This document shows positions 34,930 through 43,386 of a stretch of 64,000 nucleotides of DNA, one piece after another; the stretch's first letter is position 1; every line of letters begins with the position of its first letter. The notes beneath the pieces were generated by a model, which made no database searches, was not told the origin of the DNA, and was given only the letters and a program-made list of their open reading frames with translations. The translations under genes and the position numbers were made by a program. The stretch covers positions 124,001 to 188,000 of the forward strand of contig VWVY01000002.1 of the NCBI GenBank assembly GCA_009846685.1. The letters run 5' to 3'. This DNA comes from Rhizobiales bacterium SYSU XM002. GTDB lineage: Bacteria > Pseudomonadota > Alphaproteobacteria > Rhizobiales > Beijerinckiaceae.

Positions 34930-35856
34930 TCAAGCGCCCATCAGCATCTCGACGTGGGCGGCGGCGGAGGTGGAGAGGCCTTCAAGATCGTACCCGCCTT
35001 CGAGGAGACTGACGATCCGGCCACCGCAGCGGCGGGCCGCAATTTCCATCAGCCGCCCGGTGGCCCAGGCGAAATCCTGCGCTTCGAGCCGGAGATTGGC
35101 GAGCGGATCGCGCCGGTGTGCATCGAACCCGGCGGAAATCAGGATGACGTCCGGCCGGTGCGCCTCGACGCGCGGCAGCACGCGCGTCGTGAAGGCCTCG
35201 CGAAAGATTGCACCGTCATCGCCTGCCGAGAGCGGCACGTTGACGATATTGTCGTGCTCGCCGCGTTCGCTCAGTGAACCGGTGCCGGGATAGAGCGGCA
35301 TCTCGTGGCTGGAGACAAACAGAACGTTCGGATCGTTCCAGAAGATATCCTGCGTGCCGTTGCCGTGATGGACATCCCAATCGACAATGGCGACACGTTC
35401 CGCGCCCGCTTTCTGCGCGAGCCGGGCGGCGACAGCAATGGTATTGAAGAGACAGAAACCCATTGCGGTTTCTCGTTCGGCATGGTGCCCCGGCGGGCGG
35501 GCGGCGACGAAGGCATTCGCGAATTCGCCCTTCATCACGGCATCGATAGCACGGCGCGTCGAGCCCATTGCCGCTACGGCGGCAGGGATGGAACCCGGCG
35601 AGAGCGAAGTATCGGCGTCGATGAAGGCAAGCCCCTCTTGCGGGGAATGTGCGACAAGCTCCTGGATATAGCCCTTCGGGTGGACGAGCGCGGCGAGTTC
35701 GATTTCGCCCGGCGCGGCTTTCTCACGATGAAGCGGTGCGAATCGCGGATCGGACAGCGCCTTCTCGATGGCGCGTAGGCGATCCGGTCGCTCCGGATGC
35801 CCCGCCGGCATCGCGTGATCGAGGAAGAGCGGGTCCGAAATGAGAAGGGTCGTCAC
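34930..35856 (-). CDS. Histone deacetylase family protein (acetoin utilization/APAH-like)
   Basis: A 308-aa zinc-dependent deacetylase-fold protein. Conserved segments are HPERPDRLRAIEKAL, ARPPGHHAERETAMGFC with the catalytic His pair, IVDWDVHHGNGTQDIF with Asp and His ligands, and ISAGFDAHRRDPLA with the second Asp. LLEGGYDLEGL completes the active site. Bacterial members act on acetylated polyamines or small amides. The GTG start at 35856 gives the usual length; the longer ORF upstream lacks homology. Confidence 0.9.
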   Translation of the reverse strand: MTTLLISDPLFLDHAMPAGHPERPDRLRAIEKALSDPRFAPLHREKAAPGEIELAALVHPKGYIQELVAHSPQEGLAFIDADTSLSPGSIPAAVAAMGSTRRAIDAVMKGEFANAFVAARPPGHHAERETAMGFCLFNTIAVAARLAQKAGAERVAIVDWDVHHGNGTQDIFWNDPNVLFVSSHEMPLYPGTGSLSERGEHDNIVNVPLSAGDDGAIFREAFTTRVLPRVEAHRPDVILISAGFDAHRRDPLANLRLEAQDFAWATGRLMEIAARRCGGRIVSLLEGGYDLEGLSTSAAAHVEMLMGA

Positions 35857-36018
35857 CGGGAAGAGGCTCCGTTCGCTGCGCCGGTCCGCATCGGAGGCCC
35901 ACGCGCCGGAATGGTCAAGAAAAATCACGGTATGGCGAGACTGTGGCATAATCGCACTATTGCGCGTTTTCACTAGGCGTTAAGCAAACCGCAATCTTCC
36001 TCGCTGAAATTGCCGGCC

Positions 36019-36642
36019 ATGCACACGAAATCTTTCCGATTCTTTCGTCCCGCCGCCGCGCTTGCCCTCGCTCTGATGGCAACTGCGTGCAGCTATTCGT
36101 CTTTCCCGGACCCGAAACTGTCCTCGCGGGACGTCGAACTGCTGGCCTTGGCGCCGAAATCGCTGAACCGCGACCTCGACCCGACCCGCGCGCGCTATCG
36201 CATGCCGAACACGACGGGCGAGAAGGTTGCCGGCACGGTCGTCGTCGATTCGGCGGCGCGCTTCCTCTACTACGTTGAGGAAGGCGGGCAGACGGTGCTG
36301 CGCTACGAGATTTCGCCGGGACAGGAAGCCCATCAATGGTCCGGCACGGCCATCGTCGGCCGCAAGGTGGAGTGGCCATCTTGGACGCCGGGCGCCACCG
36401 CCCGCAAGATGGTGCCAAGTCTGCCAGGTGTCGTGCCGGGTGGTCCGAACAATCCGCTGGGCGCGCGCGGCATCTATCTCCACGATGAGAAGGGCCGTGA
36501 TACCGAATATCGCATCCACGGCACCAACGAGCCGGAGATGATCGGCCATCCCGTGTCGTTGGGCTGCATCCGCATGCACAATATCGACGCGATTGATCTT
36601 TACAGCCGCGTCAAGGTCGGCTCGAAGGTCGTCGTCCGCTAA
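36019..36642 (+). CDS. L,D-transpeptidase (YkuD domain)
   Basis: A 207-aa envelope enzyme, either crosslinking peptidoglycan stem peptides (3-3) or attaching proteins. The N-terminal hydrophobic segment ends in LALMATAC, a lipobox-like signal. The YkuD domain carries YRIHGTNEP and the catalytic HPVSLGCIRMHN with Cys183. A short AT-rich start context lacks a clear ribosome site; ATG at 36019 is preferred over the TTG at 36010. A terminator follows directly. Confidence 0.9.
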   Translation: MHTKSFRFFRPAAALALALMATACSYSSFPDPKLSSRDVELLALAPKSLNRDLDPTRARYRMPNTTGEKVAGTVVVDSAARFLYYVEEGGQTVLRYEISPGQEAHQWSGTAIVGRKVEWPSWTPGATARKMVPSLPGVVPGGPNNPLGARGIYLHDEKGRDTEYRIHGTNEPEMIGHPVSLGCIRMHNIDAIDLYSRVKVGSKVVVR

Positions 36643-36667
36643 TCGAGCGGATCAGACCGAAAATCAG

Positions 36668-36693
36668 AAAAGGCGGCCGAGGGCCGCCTTTTT
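36668..36693 (+). terminator. Rho-independent terminator after the L,D-transpeptidase gene
   Basis: AAAAGGCGGCC-GAG-GGCCGCCTTTT is a near-perfect 11-bp stem with a 3-base loop and a T run, about 26 bp after the stop. A strong intrinsic terminator, which also reads as an A/T-flanked hairpin on the minus strand. Confidence 0.9.
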
Positions 36694-36750
36694 GCTGGTC
36701 GCTGTTGCCGCTTGGGGGGTCCAGGAACAGGTCTCGACATGAGGGTCGGA

Positions 36751-36960
36751 TCAACCGGCAAAAGCCGGTGTTGAATGTGCCGCGTGGTTGCGCCCGGCTT
36801 TCCGGATATCGGCGATGCGCAGGGTGGCTGCTGCGAGCGCGGGAAGCGCGATGGCCCGATAGTGACGGGCGACGTGTTCGGCAGTGGCAATGCGCTCGCG
36901 CGCGTGGACCACGGTTTCGCTGTTGCGGATCGCTTCGGCAAGCACAGATGCCGGATTCAT
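36751..36960 (-). CDS. Hypothetical protein, 69 aa
   Basis: A small protein starting MNPASVLAEAIRNSETVVHA, with GGAG six bases upstream of the ATG at 36960 (an ATG at 36972 has AAGGA and is the alternative). It is Ala- and Arg-rich and predicted helical, with no signal peptide or motif. It lies between the terminator and the MarR gene and no partner is evident. Codon use and the ribosome site make it plausible. Confidence 0.5.
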   Translation of the reverse strand: MNPASVLAEAIRNSETVVHARERIATAEHVARHYRAIALPALAAATLRIADIRKAGRNHAAHSTPAFAG

Positions 36961-37086
36961 CAAAAACTCCATTTTCCTTGGCCGGAACGGTCTGGAACCG
37001 GCATGGCCACTCAAGTGCCGTGCGAAAATGGGAGCCATTGGGCTGAAAAAAGGAAAATTTGCGACGTCTGGATTGGCGCCGGGAGA

Positions 37087-37533
37087 TCAGGTCTCGACGT
37101 TCTTGAGTGCGTCGCGCCAGCGTGTGATGACCTTGTCGACGACCTCTATGTCCGTTGCCGGCAGGGTGCCGAGCGTGCGGCGGATGAACTCGTTCTGAAG
37201 TTCCATGCCTTCAAGCGCGACCTTGCGCCCGGTTTCGGTGAGGTGAAGGGCGTAGGAACGCCGGTCGCCGGGAATGCCGCGCCGATCGACCATGCCGGCT
37301 TCCACCAGCCGATCAACGAGCCCGGAGACGTTGCCCTTCGTAACATAGAGCCGCTCGGCGAGATCGCGCTGGGTGATTCCCTCGCTCTCGGTCAGCGTCG
37401 AGAGAAGGTCGAATTGCGCGACGGACAGACCGATTGTCCGCAACCGCTGCGTCATGACCGCGTGCGCGCGCTGGTGAAGACGGAGAAAGCGGAACCAGAC
37501 TCGGCTCGGTGTGGCAGGACTACGATCGGGCAT
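37087..37533 (-). CDS. MarR family transcriptional regulator
   Basis: A 148-aa winged-helix regulator. The recognition region LSTLTESEGITQRDLAERLY followed by VTKGNVSGLVDRLVEAGMVD and a wing RRGIPGDRRSYALHLTE is characteristic of MarR. The DUF898 gene lies 130 bp away, divergent. Ligand and targets unknown; self-regulation is usual for the family. Confidence 0.9.
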   Translation of the reverse strand: MPDRSPATPSRVWFRFLRLHQRAHAVMTQRLRTIGLSVAQFDLLSTLTESEGITQRDLAERLYVTKGNVSGLVDRLVEAGMVDRRGIPGDRRSYALHLTETGRKVALEGMELQNEFIRRTLGTLPATDIEVVDKVITRWRDALKNVET

Positions 37534-37665
37534 TTCTCAAATCCGTGACGGAGGAGAGTTCCACGGGTTCAGGCTGCTTTTGTCAATCCGCTTTTCCTCA
37601 TGCGAGCCTCGTGGCACAAGCAATCCACGACAAGCTTCGAGGAAGCGGATGGGGAGTTGCCCGGA

Positions 37666-38898
37666 ATGCATGTTCCGACGATCGAGCGAACCCGCGACGC
37701 GGCGCAGTCCCCGCGTTCGGCAGCCCCGCAGCCGGATGGCCCTCGGCTTGAGGCCCTGTCGGCGCCGCTGGCCTGGCACGTTGTCAAGGGGATCGCGCTG
37801 ACGATCATCACTCTGGGCATCTACCGCTTCTGGTACCGGACGGCCTTGCGCCGGTACTACTGGAACAACACCCGCCTCGCGGGCGACCGGTTCGAATACA
37901 CCGGCACAGGCAAGGAGCTCTTCATCGGGTTCCTGATCGCCATCGCCATTGTCATCCCGATCTATCTTATCGTCACGCTTGTCGGTCTTGTCGGCGGTGC
38001 GGTGTTCGGGCCGGTGGTCGCCTCGATCCTCGGCGCGCTCATCATGCCGGCGGTTGTGCAGGTCCTTTCCTATCGCGCGCGGCGCTATCGGCTGCTGCGC
38101 ACGCGCTACCGCGGATTGCGCTTCCACCAGACGGGAACGGGTATCGGTTATCTGATGCGCACGTTGAAATGGCTCATCCTCACCGGGTTGACGCTCGGGA
38201 TCATCTATCCCTATCTCCGTCGTGCGCTCGAACGCTACAAGATCGAGCATACTTGGTATGGCAGCGCGCGCGGCAGCTTTTCCGCGCCCGTGAAGCCGAT
38301 GATGAAGATGTGGCTCCTGATGTGGGGGCTGGTCGTCGGCGCGATGATCGCCGGCTCGATGGTCTCCGTCGCCGCAGCGATGGGGTCCGGGGGCGGGTTT
38401 TTCGGAGCCTTGGTCGGATTGATAGTGTCTGTCGTGCTGCTGCCGATCGTCTGGCAGGCGTTCCGCGTCCGCGAGTTCCGCGCTTTCGTTGGTGGCACGA
38501 AGATCGGCGATATCTCCCTTTCTTCGGACCTCAGGACCGGTTCGGTTATCTGGGTATGGATCAGCTATTATCTGATGCTCACCGTGCTGCTTGTCGGCGG
38601 GTTCATGCTGGCGAGCTATCTGGCGGTCGGGCGCATGGGCTATTTCGATCCCGAGGATGTCCGGGATTTCATCGCGGCGGGCCACGGGCAGGTCGCGATT
38701 GTCACCGGCATCGTTGCGGTCGGCGTCGCCAGCGCGATCGTGACGGAACTGTTTCTGCGCCGGCGGCTGTGGGCGCTGCGCGCACGCTCGATCACGGTCT
38801 ACAATCTCGCTTCGCTGGATCAGGTCCTCCAAAGTGCGGCGCAGGAGACGGGCGGCGTTGGCGAAGCCTTCGATTCCGGCTTCGATATTGCGGGATAG
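37666..38898 (+). CDS. DUF898 (YjgN-like) membrane protein
   Basis: A 410-aa multi-pass membrane protein with repeated hydrophobic stretches. The conserved pattern TLGIYRFWYRTALRRYYWNN, which recurs near residue 185 as TLGIIYPYLRRALERY, is the DUF898/YjgN hallmark. I chose the ATG at 37666, nine bases after GGGGAG. It is followed 5 bp later by the M48 protease gene and the DUF1499 gene, so the three probably form a membrane-stress-like operon, an inference from adjacency. Confidence 0.86.
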   Translation: MHVPTIERTRDAAQSPRSAAPQPDGPRLEALSAPLAWHVVKGIALTIITLGIYRFWYRTALRRYYWNNTRLAGDRFEYTGTGKELFIGFLIAIAIVIPIYLIVTLVGLVGGAVFGPVVASILGALIMPAVVQVLSYRARRYRLLRTRYRGLRFHQTGTGIGYLMRTLKWLILTGLTLGIIYPYLRRALERYKIEHTWYGSARGSFSAPVKPMMKMWLLMWGLVVGAMIAGSMVSVAAAMGSGGGFFGALVGLIVSVVLLPIVWQAFRVREFRAFVGGTKIGDISLSSDLRTGSVIWVWISYYLMLTVLLVGGFMLASYLAVGRMGYFDPEDVRDFIAAGHGQVAIVTGIVAVGVASAIVTELFLRRRLWALRARSITVYNLASLDQVLQSAAQETGGVGEAFDSGFDIAG

Positions 38899-38903
38899 AG
38901 GGG

Positions 38904-40019
38904 ATGGACGTCGCCGGGCGCTATTTCGATGGGGTGAGGCCGGTCGTGCAGGAGGTGCGGCTGCGCCGCGTGGCGCAGGGGCTCGAAATCGCCCTGCCGG
39001 ACGGGCGACAGCCTGTCCTCTGGCTCTACGGCGAGACGCGAATCGACGATGTCGGCGTGGAGGCGCACCTCCACCGCGTTCGGGAAGACCTCGACACCGG
39101 CGAGCGGTTAATCGCCGACGGCGTGGTTTTCCGCGAAATCTTCGGATCGGTGCTCACCCAGTTCGGCAAGGGAAGGGCGGGCGAGGCGAGCCGCCGCCGT
39201 GTGATGTTCTGGAGCCTCGCCGCCGTCGGCTCGCTGCTCTTCCTCTATTTCGTCGGGCTTGCGGCTTTCGCGCGTCTCGCCGCGCCGCTTGTTCCCTGGA
39301 GTTGGGAGGTCGCGCTCGGACGTTCAGTCGAGCCGCAGGTGCTGGAGATCTTTTCAAAGGGCAAACCCGCAAAAACCTGCGGCACGGAAGGTGGGGCTGG
39401 CAAGGCAGCGCTGGAGGCGATGGTTGCTAGGCTCTCGGCCGGCGCCAAACTTCCGGGACAGTTACGCGTCGATATCCTCGATGTCGGTGTCACCAATGCC
39501 TTTGCCCTGCCAGGCGCGCGCATCTATCTCTTCCGCCCGGTGATCGAGAAAGCACAGGACCCGGATGAGGTCGCCGGCGTGCTCGCGCACGAGATCGGCC
39601 ATGTCATTCATCGCGATTCCATGCGCGCGCTTGTTCACAACGGTGCGCTCTCGCTGATCATCTCGGCGGTGCTGGGCGATTTTACCGGTTCCTCAACCAT
39701 CGCGATCCTGACGAACATGATGGTCGGCTCGGCCTTCTCGCGCGAGAACGAGAGCGAGGCGGACATGGTGAGCGTCGATCTGATGCGCAGGGCAGGGGCT
39801 GACCCGCGGGCGATCAACCGCTTCTTCCAGCGTCTCGCAAGTGTCGAGCCCGGCAAGCGGACGATTTTCGATGCGTTCAGTTCCCACCCGATCACCGCCG
39901 ATCGGATCGCGGAGGTCGAGAAACTGGCCGGTGCGCCCGCAAGCGCGACGCCAGTGCTGGATGCGAGGCAATGGCAGGCGCTGAAGACGATCTGCGCCGA
40001 ACCGAACCCCGGCGGCTGA
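38904..40019 (+). CDS. M48 family metallopeptidase (Oma1/YcaL-like)
   Basis: A 371-aa membrane-anchored zinc protease. The catalytic HEIGHVIHRD has His229, Glu230 and His233, and the third ligand lies in SRENESEADMVSVDLM. One hydrophobic segment at about 95-115 (FWSLAAVGSLLFLYFVGLAA) anchors it. The N-terminal 90 residues are a small unassigned domain. The ATG at 38904 sits directly after the DUF898 stop, with GAGGGG almost touching it. Quality control of membrane proteins is a likely role. Confidence 0.89.
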   Translation: MDVAGRYFDGVRPVVQEVRLRRVAQGLEIALPDGRQPVLWLYGETRIDDVGVEAHLHRVREDLDTGERLIADGVVFREIFGSVLTQFGKGRAGEASRRRVMFWSLAAVGSLLFLYFVGLAAFARLAAPLVPWSWEVALGRSVEPQVLEIFSKGKPAKTCGTEGGAGKAALEAMVARLSAGAKLPGQLRVDILDVGVTNAFALPGARIYLFRPVIEKAQDPDEVAGVLAHEIGHVIHRDSMRALVHNGALSLIISAVLGDFTGSSTIAILTNMMVGSAFSRENESEADMVSVDLMRRAGADPRAINRFFQRLASVEPGKRTIFDAFSSHPITADRIAEVEKLAGAPASATPVLDARQWQALKTICAEPNPGG

Positions 40020-40023
40020 CACG

Positions 40024-40794
40024 ATGCCCTATCGTCTGCCCGACCTGCGCGAATCCCGGTTCGCCATCCTCGCCGAGCGGCTGGTCTTCATCGCGCCCGG
40101 CTTTGTGCTGGCTGCGATCCTCGCGACTCGATCCGGGCAGGTGGCGCCGGAAATGGGGCTGCTGATCCTCACTGCCGGCGTCGTGATCGCCAGCGCCGCG
40201 CTCGCGGTCGGCTTTGTCGCCGCAATCGAGATTTGGCGGTACGGGCATATCGGTCTCGCGCGCCTGTTCCGCACCATGCTCGTCGCGGCCGTCCTGTTGG
40301 CCTACCCCTCGGTTCTCGCCTATCGCGCGGCGCGTCTGCCGCCGCTCAACGATATCTCGACTGATATCGTCGATCCGCCCGTTTTCTCCGCAAACCCCGC
40401 CGTGCTCGCCGCGCGCGAGGGACGACGCCCTCCGGAGATTGACCAGCGCCTGCGCACAGCTCAGGAGCGCGCCTATCCACAGATCAAGACGATGGTGCTG
40501 GAGGGGGAGGCCGAGGAAACTTTCCAGCTCGTGCTGCGCGCTGCCAAATCGCTGAAATGGCGGATCGTTGAGGAGGTTCGGCCGGACGACAACCGCGGAC
40601 TTGGCCGCATAGAGGCGATCGACGAGACCTTCTTCATGCGTTTTCGCGATGATATCGCGATCCGGCTGCGTTCGAACGGCGGGGAGACACGGATCGACGT
40701 GCGCTCTGCCTCGCGGTTCGGTCGGCACGATCTTGGCACGAATGCTGCCCGCATCCGCAAGCTGTTCGACGCGATCAGCAACCCGCCGGATTGA
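40024..40794 (+). CDS. DUF1499 domain-containing membrane protein
   Basis: A 256-aa protein with three hydrophobic N-terminal segments (about residues 20-110) and a soluble C-terminal DUF1499 domain with VLEGEAEETFQLVLRAAKSL and the closing RIRKLFDAI. It starts 4 bp after the protease gene. Function unknown; members are often annotated as hypothetical exported proteins. It ends 3 bp from the convergent metallo-hydrolase stop. Confidence 0.82.
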   Translation: MPYRLPDLRESRFAILAERLVFIAPGFVLAAILATRSGQVAPEMGLLILTAGVVIASAALAVGFVAAIEIWRYGHIGLARLFRTMLVAAVLLAYPSVLAYRAARLPPLNDISTDIVDPPVFSANPAVLAAREGRRPPEIDQRLRTAQERAYPQIKTMVLEGEAEETFQLVLRAAKSLKWRIVEEVRPDDNRGLGRIEAIDETFFMRFRDDIAIRLRSNGGETRIDVRSASRFGRHDLGTNAARIRKLFDAISNPPD

Positions 40795-40797
40795 TCC

Positions 40798-41706
40798 TCA
40801 AGTGAGGCGATAGGTGCTTTCAAGACTGGGCGCACCGTCGCATGCGATCGCGCCCTTGCCGATCAGATCCTCGACATGCGCGAACACGGAAAGGGCGGCT
40901 GCGCCTTTGAGGTTGGGGCTGAGGCCAGGGTAGTTGGCCTCGACCATCGCCGGAATCGCCGCCGGCCCCTTGGCAAGGAAATCGAGCACCTGCGTTTCCC
41001 GCTGCCGTCGATGGTTCAGCAATGCGCGCGTGAAGCGCTTCGGGTCCGCCACCGGCCCGCCATGCCCCGGCCAGAAAGCGCGATCACCCTCACGCTCGAT
41101 GAGGCGCTCGAGGCTTTCCATGTAAGGACCCATCGCGCCATCCGGCGGCGCGACGATGGTGGTGGACCAGGCCATGACGTGATCACCCGAGAACACCATG
41201 CCGGTGCCGATCAGCTCGAACATCAGGTGATTGGCGGTATGTCCCGGCGTTTCGATTGCACGGAAACGATGCTCGCTGGCCTCCACGATCTCACCGTCGG
41301 CGAGAATCCGCGCGGGAGCATGTTCCGTGTCGGCGCTGGCGTCGAGGCGCTTTGTCTCGTTTTCGAGTGCAGGGCGCGAGGCCCGGTGCGGACTGCAGCC
41401 GAGAATCGGCGCGCCGGTCCGTTCCGCAAGGAGCCTTGCGCCAGGCGAATGATCCCTATGCGTATGTGTCACAAGGATCGTCCCGATCCGCTCTCCGTCG
41501 AGGCAATCGAGAATCGCCTCGATGTGGTTGAGATCCTCCGGACCGGGGTCGATCACGGTGACGTCACCCGCCCCGACGACATAGGTGCAGGTGCCGGTAA
41601 AGGTGAAAGGACTGGGATTATTGGCGATGATCCGCCGGATTCCTGGTGCGACATCGAGAAGAATGCCGGACTGGGCGGGTGCACTACGGTCGAAATCGGG
41701 ATCCAA
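40798..41706 (-). CDS. MBL fold metallo-hydrolase (LACTB2-like)
   Basis: A 302-aa metallo-beta-lactamase-fold hydrolase. The metal motif THTHRDHSPGARLL (HxHxDH), a later ETPGHTANHLMF and SGDHVMAW provide the ligand set, followed by WPGHGGPV. A C-terminal helical domain (LNHRRQRETQVLDFL) resembles LACTB2-type proteins, where RNase or esterase activities are reported. The start is TTG at 41706 (MDPDFDR), with GGAGC upstream. Substrate unknown. Confidence 0.87.
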   Translation of the reverse strand: MDPDFDRSAPAQSGILLDVAPGIRRIIANNPSPFTFTGTCTYVVGAGDVTVIDPGPEDLNHIEAILDCLDGERIGTILVTHTHRDHSPGARLLAERTGAPILGCSPHRASRPALENETKRLDASADTEHAPARILADGEIVEASEHRFRAIETPGHTANHLMFELIGTGMVFSGDHVMAWSTTIVAPPDGAMGPYMESLERLIEREGDRAFWPGHGGPVADPKRFTRALLNHRRQRETQVLDFLAKGPAAIPAMVEANYPGLSPNLKGAAALSVFAHVEDLIGKGAIACDGAPSLESTYRLT

Positions 41707-41861
41707 GGGAAAGCTGCTCCTGTCGCGGCTCGAGGGCGGCCACCACCATTTACGAATTTGCGTTTCGTTGCGACTTGCTTATACGACGAACCTGCCGAAA
41801 GGAATGGCGCGGGATGCCGCCGCCGGAGGCGGATACGTTAACGGGCAAGCAGGAGAATGCG

Positions 41862-42434
41862 ATGCGCGCGACTACGACCTTGATCAACCAGGCTTTCGGG
41901 CAGGAGGCGCGCCATTCGTGGCTGCGTGACGCACTGCTCGTTCTCGGCGGCACCGGCCTGCTGGCGCTTTCCGCCAAGGTGCAGGTTCCCTTCTATCCGG
42001 TTCCGATGACGATGCAGACCCTCGCGGTTCTGGTGATCGGCGCCGCTTTCGGCTGGCGCCTCGGCGCATTGACGATCATCGCCTATCTCGCGGAAGGCGC
42101 GATGGGTTTCCCGGTCTTCGCCGGCAAGGGCGCGGGCATCGGTTACATGATGGGCCCGACTGGCGGCTATCTCCTCGGCTTCGTTCTGGCCGCGGCGATC
42201 ACTGGCTATCTCTCGGAGCGCGGCTACACCAAGAGCGTCCTCGGCGCACTGGCGGTTGTCGGGCTCGGCCATTTCATCCTGTTCGTGCCGGGCTATCTCT
42301 GGCTCGCCTCGCTGTTCGGCGCCCAGAAGGCCTATGCGGTCGGCGTCGCGCCGTTCTACCTCGCGACTGCGCTCAAGACCGGTCTCGGCGCTGCGTTGCT
42401 ACCGGCGGCCTGGTGGGCGATCGGCCGCCGCTGA
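41862..42434 (+). CDS. bioY: BioY family biotin transporter (S component)
   Basis: A 190-aa integral membrane protein with about six hydrophobic helices, including KVQVPFYPVPMTMQTLAVLV and GFPVFAGKGAGIGYMMGPTG, the conserved BioY core. It takes up biotin, either alone or as an ECF S component; no ECF ATPase gene is adjacent. The ATG at 41862 has AGGAGA just upstream. I looked for a BioR box (TTATMKATAA) in the 155 bp before it and saw none. A terminator lies just after it. Confidence 0.91.
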   Translation: MRATTTLINQAFGQEARHSWLRDALLVLGGTGLLALSAKVQVPFYPVPMTMQTLAVLVIGAAFGWRLGALTIIAYLAEGAMGFPVFAGKGAGIGYMMGPTGGYLLGFVLAAAITGYLSERGYTKSVLGALAVVGLGHFILFVPGYLWLASLFGAQKAYAVGVAPFYLATALKTGLGAALLPAAWWAIGRR

Positions 42435-42438
42435 GAAA

Positions 42439-42993
42439 TCAGTTCATGCCAGATTGAGGAGCCGGGCCTGGTGCCCGGCTTTTACATGTGATGGGTCTGA
42501 AATCGCCCATCGGTTCGATGCCCTGCTTGTCGAGTTGCGCGAGTCGATCGGAAATTCCGATACCGCCGACCCGGTAACCCGGTGCGATCTCCGCAAGCGG
42601 GAGCAGCACGAAGGCGCGCTCGCCCATCGCTGGGTGCGGCAGCTTGAGACGCTCAGTCGCGCTAAGAACCTCGCCATGCGACAGGATATCGATGTCGATG
42701 ACGCGCGGCCCCCAACGTTCGCGGCGGACGCGCCCCAGTTGAACCTCGATCGCGAGCACGGTGTCGAGCAAGGCATCGGGCGAAAGACTGGTTTCGATCT
42801 CGATGACGGCGTTGGCGAACCAATCCTGATCGGTCTTGCCCCAGGGTGGTGTTCGATAGATCCGCGAGACGCGCACGACCCGCGTGTCCTCAAGTCCTGC
42901 AATGGCAAGCAACGCTGCATCGAGATTGGCGATCTTGTCGCCGATGTTCGAGCCGAGCGCGAGGAACGCCCGGACAGGTCCAGCCTTGTACAT
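42439..42993 (-). CDS. folK: 2-amino-4-hydroxy-6-hydroxymethyldihydropteridine diphosphokinase
   Basis: Folate synthesis: pyrophosphorylates the pterin before FolP. The 184-aa protein has LALGSNIGDKIANLDAAL, YRTPPWGKTDQDWFANAV, and the key RWGPRVIDIDIL with the two magnesium-binding Asp residues. The C-terminal 20 residues past DFRPI are low-complexity and overlap a terminator hairpin, so the real family length ends near DFRP. It is 3 bp downstream of folB. Confidence 0.93.
   Translation of the reverse strand: MYKAGPVRAFLALGSNIGDKIANLDAALLAIAGLEDTRVVRVSRIYRTPPWGKTDQDWFANAVIEIETSLSPDALLDTVLAIEVQLGRVRRERWGPRVIDIDILSHGEVLSATERLKLPHPAMGERAFVLLPLAEIAPGYRVGGIGISDRLAQLDKQGIEPMGDFRPITCKSRAPGPAPQSGMN
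42461..42484 (+). terminator. Terminator of bioY embedded in the folK 3' end
   Basis: GCCGGGC-CTGGT-GCCCGGC is a 7-bp perfect stem followed by TTTTA, 27 bp after the bioY stop. It falls inside the last codons of the convergent folK gene, so the same bases encode the Pro/Ala-rich end of FolK. Confidence 0.75.
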
Positions 42994-42996
42994 CGC

Positions 42997-43386
42997 TTAT
43001 CTGTCTCGGCGGCGATGGATGGTGACCGAGATCGAATCGAGGATAGCGGCTACGGCCGCGCCCGGCTTCTCGACTGTTATCGAGATATCCTCAATCAACG
43101 GGAAGGTGCGCAGAAGGTCATCGGCCACGGCCTCGGCCAGCGCTTCGATGATCCGGTAACGTTGACCCACCGCGATCTCCTGCACGCGCGCGGCGACATC
43201 GGCGTAACTCACCGATTTTTCGAGATCGTCAGCCCGTCCCGCGGGCCGCAGGTCGAGATGGGCATCGATCGAGATGTAGAAGCGCTGGCCAAGCCTGCCT
43301 TCTTCCTCATAGACACCATGGTAGGCGAACACGCCTATGCGCTGGATGGAAATCTTGTCGCGCCGACCGGGGCTGGGGAGTGTCAT
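42997..43386 (-). CDS. folB: Dihydroneopterin aldolase
   Basis: A 129-aa enzyme cleaving dihydroneopterin to the FolK substrate. Signatures are FAYHGVYEEEGRLGQRFYI near residues 20-38 and the closing LLRTFPLIEDISITVEKPGA, with Glu and Lys in the normal places. It overlaps folP by the ATGA at its start and is followed by folK, the order of the folate operon in many Alphaproteobacteria. Confidence 0.93.
   Translation of the reverse strand: MTLPSPGRRDKISIQRIGVFAYHGVYEEEGRLGQRFYISIDAHLDLRPAGRADDLEKSVSYADVAARVQEIAVGQRYRIIEALAEAVADDLLRTFPLIEDISITVEKPGAAVAAILDSISVTIHRRRDR

Noticed and set aside
41707-41861. A BioR operator before bioY
   Set aside because: No TTATMKATAA-type palindrome is present.
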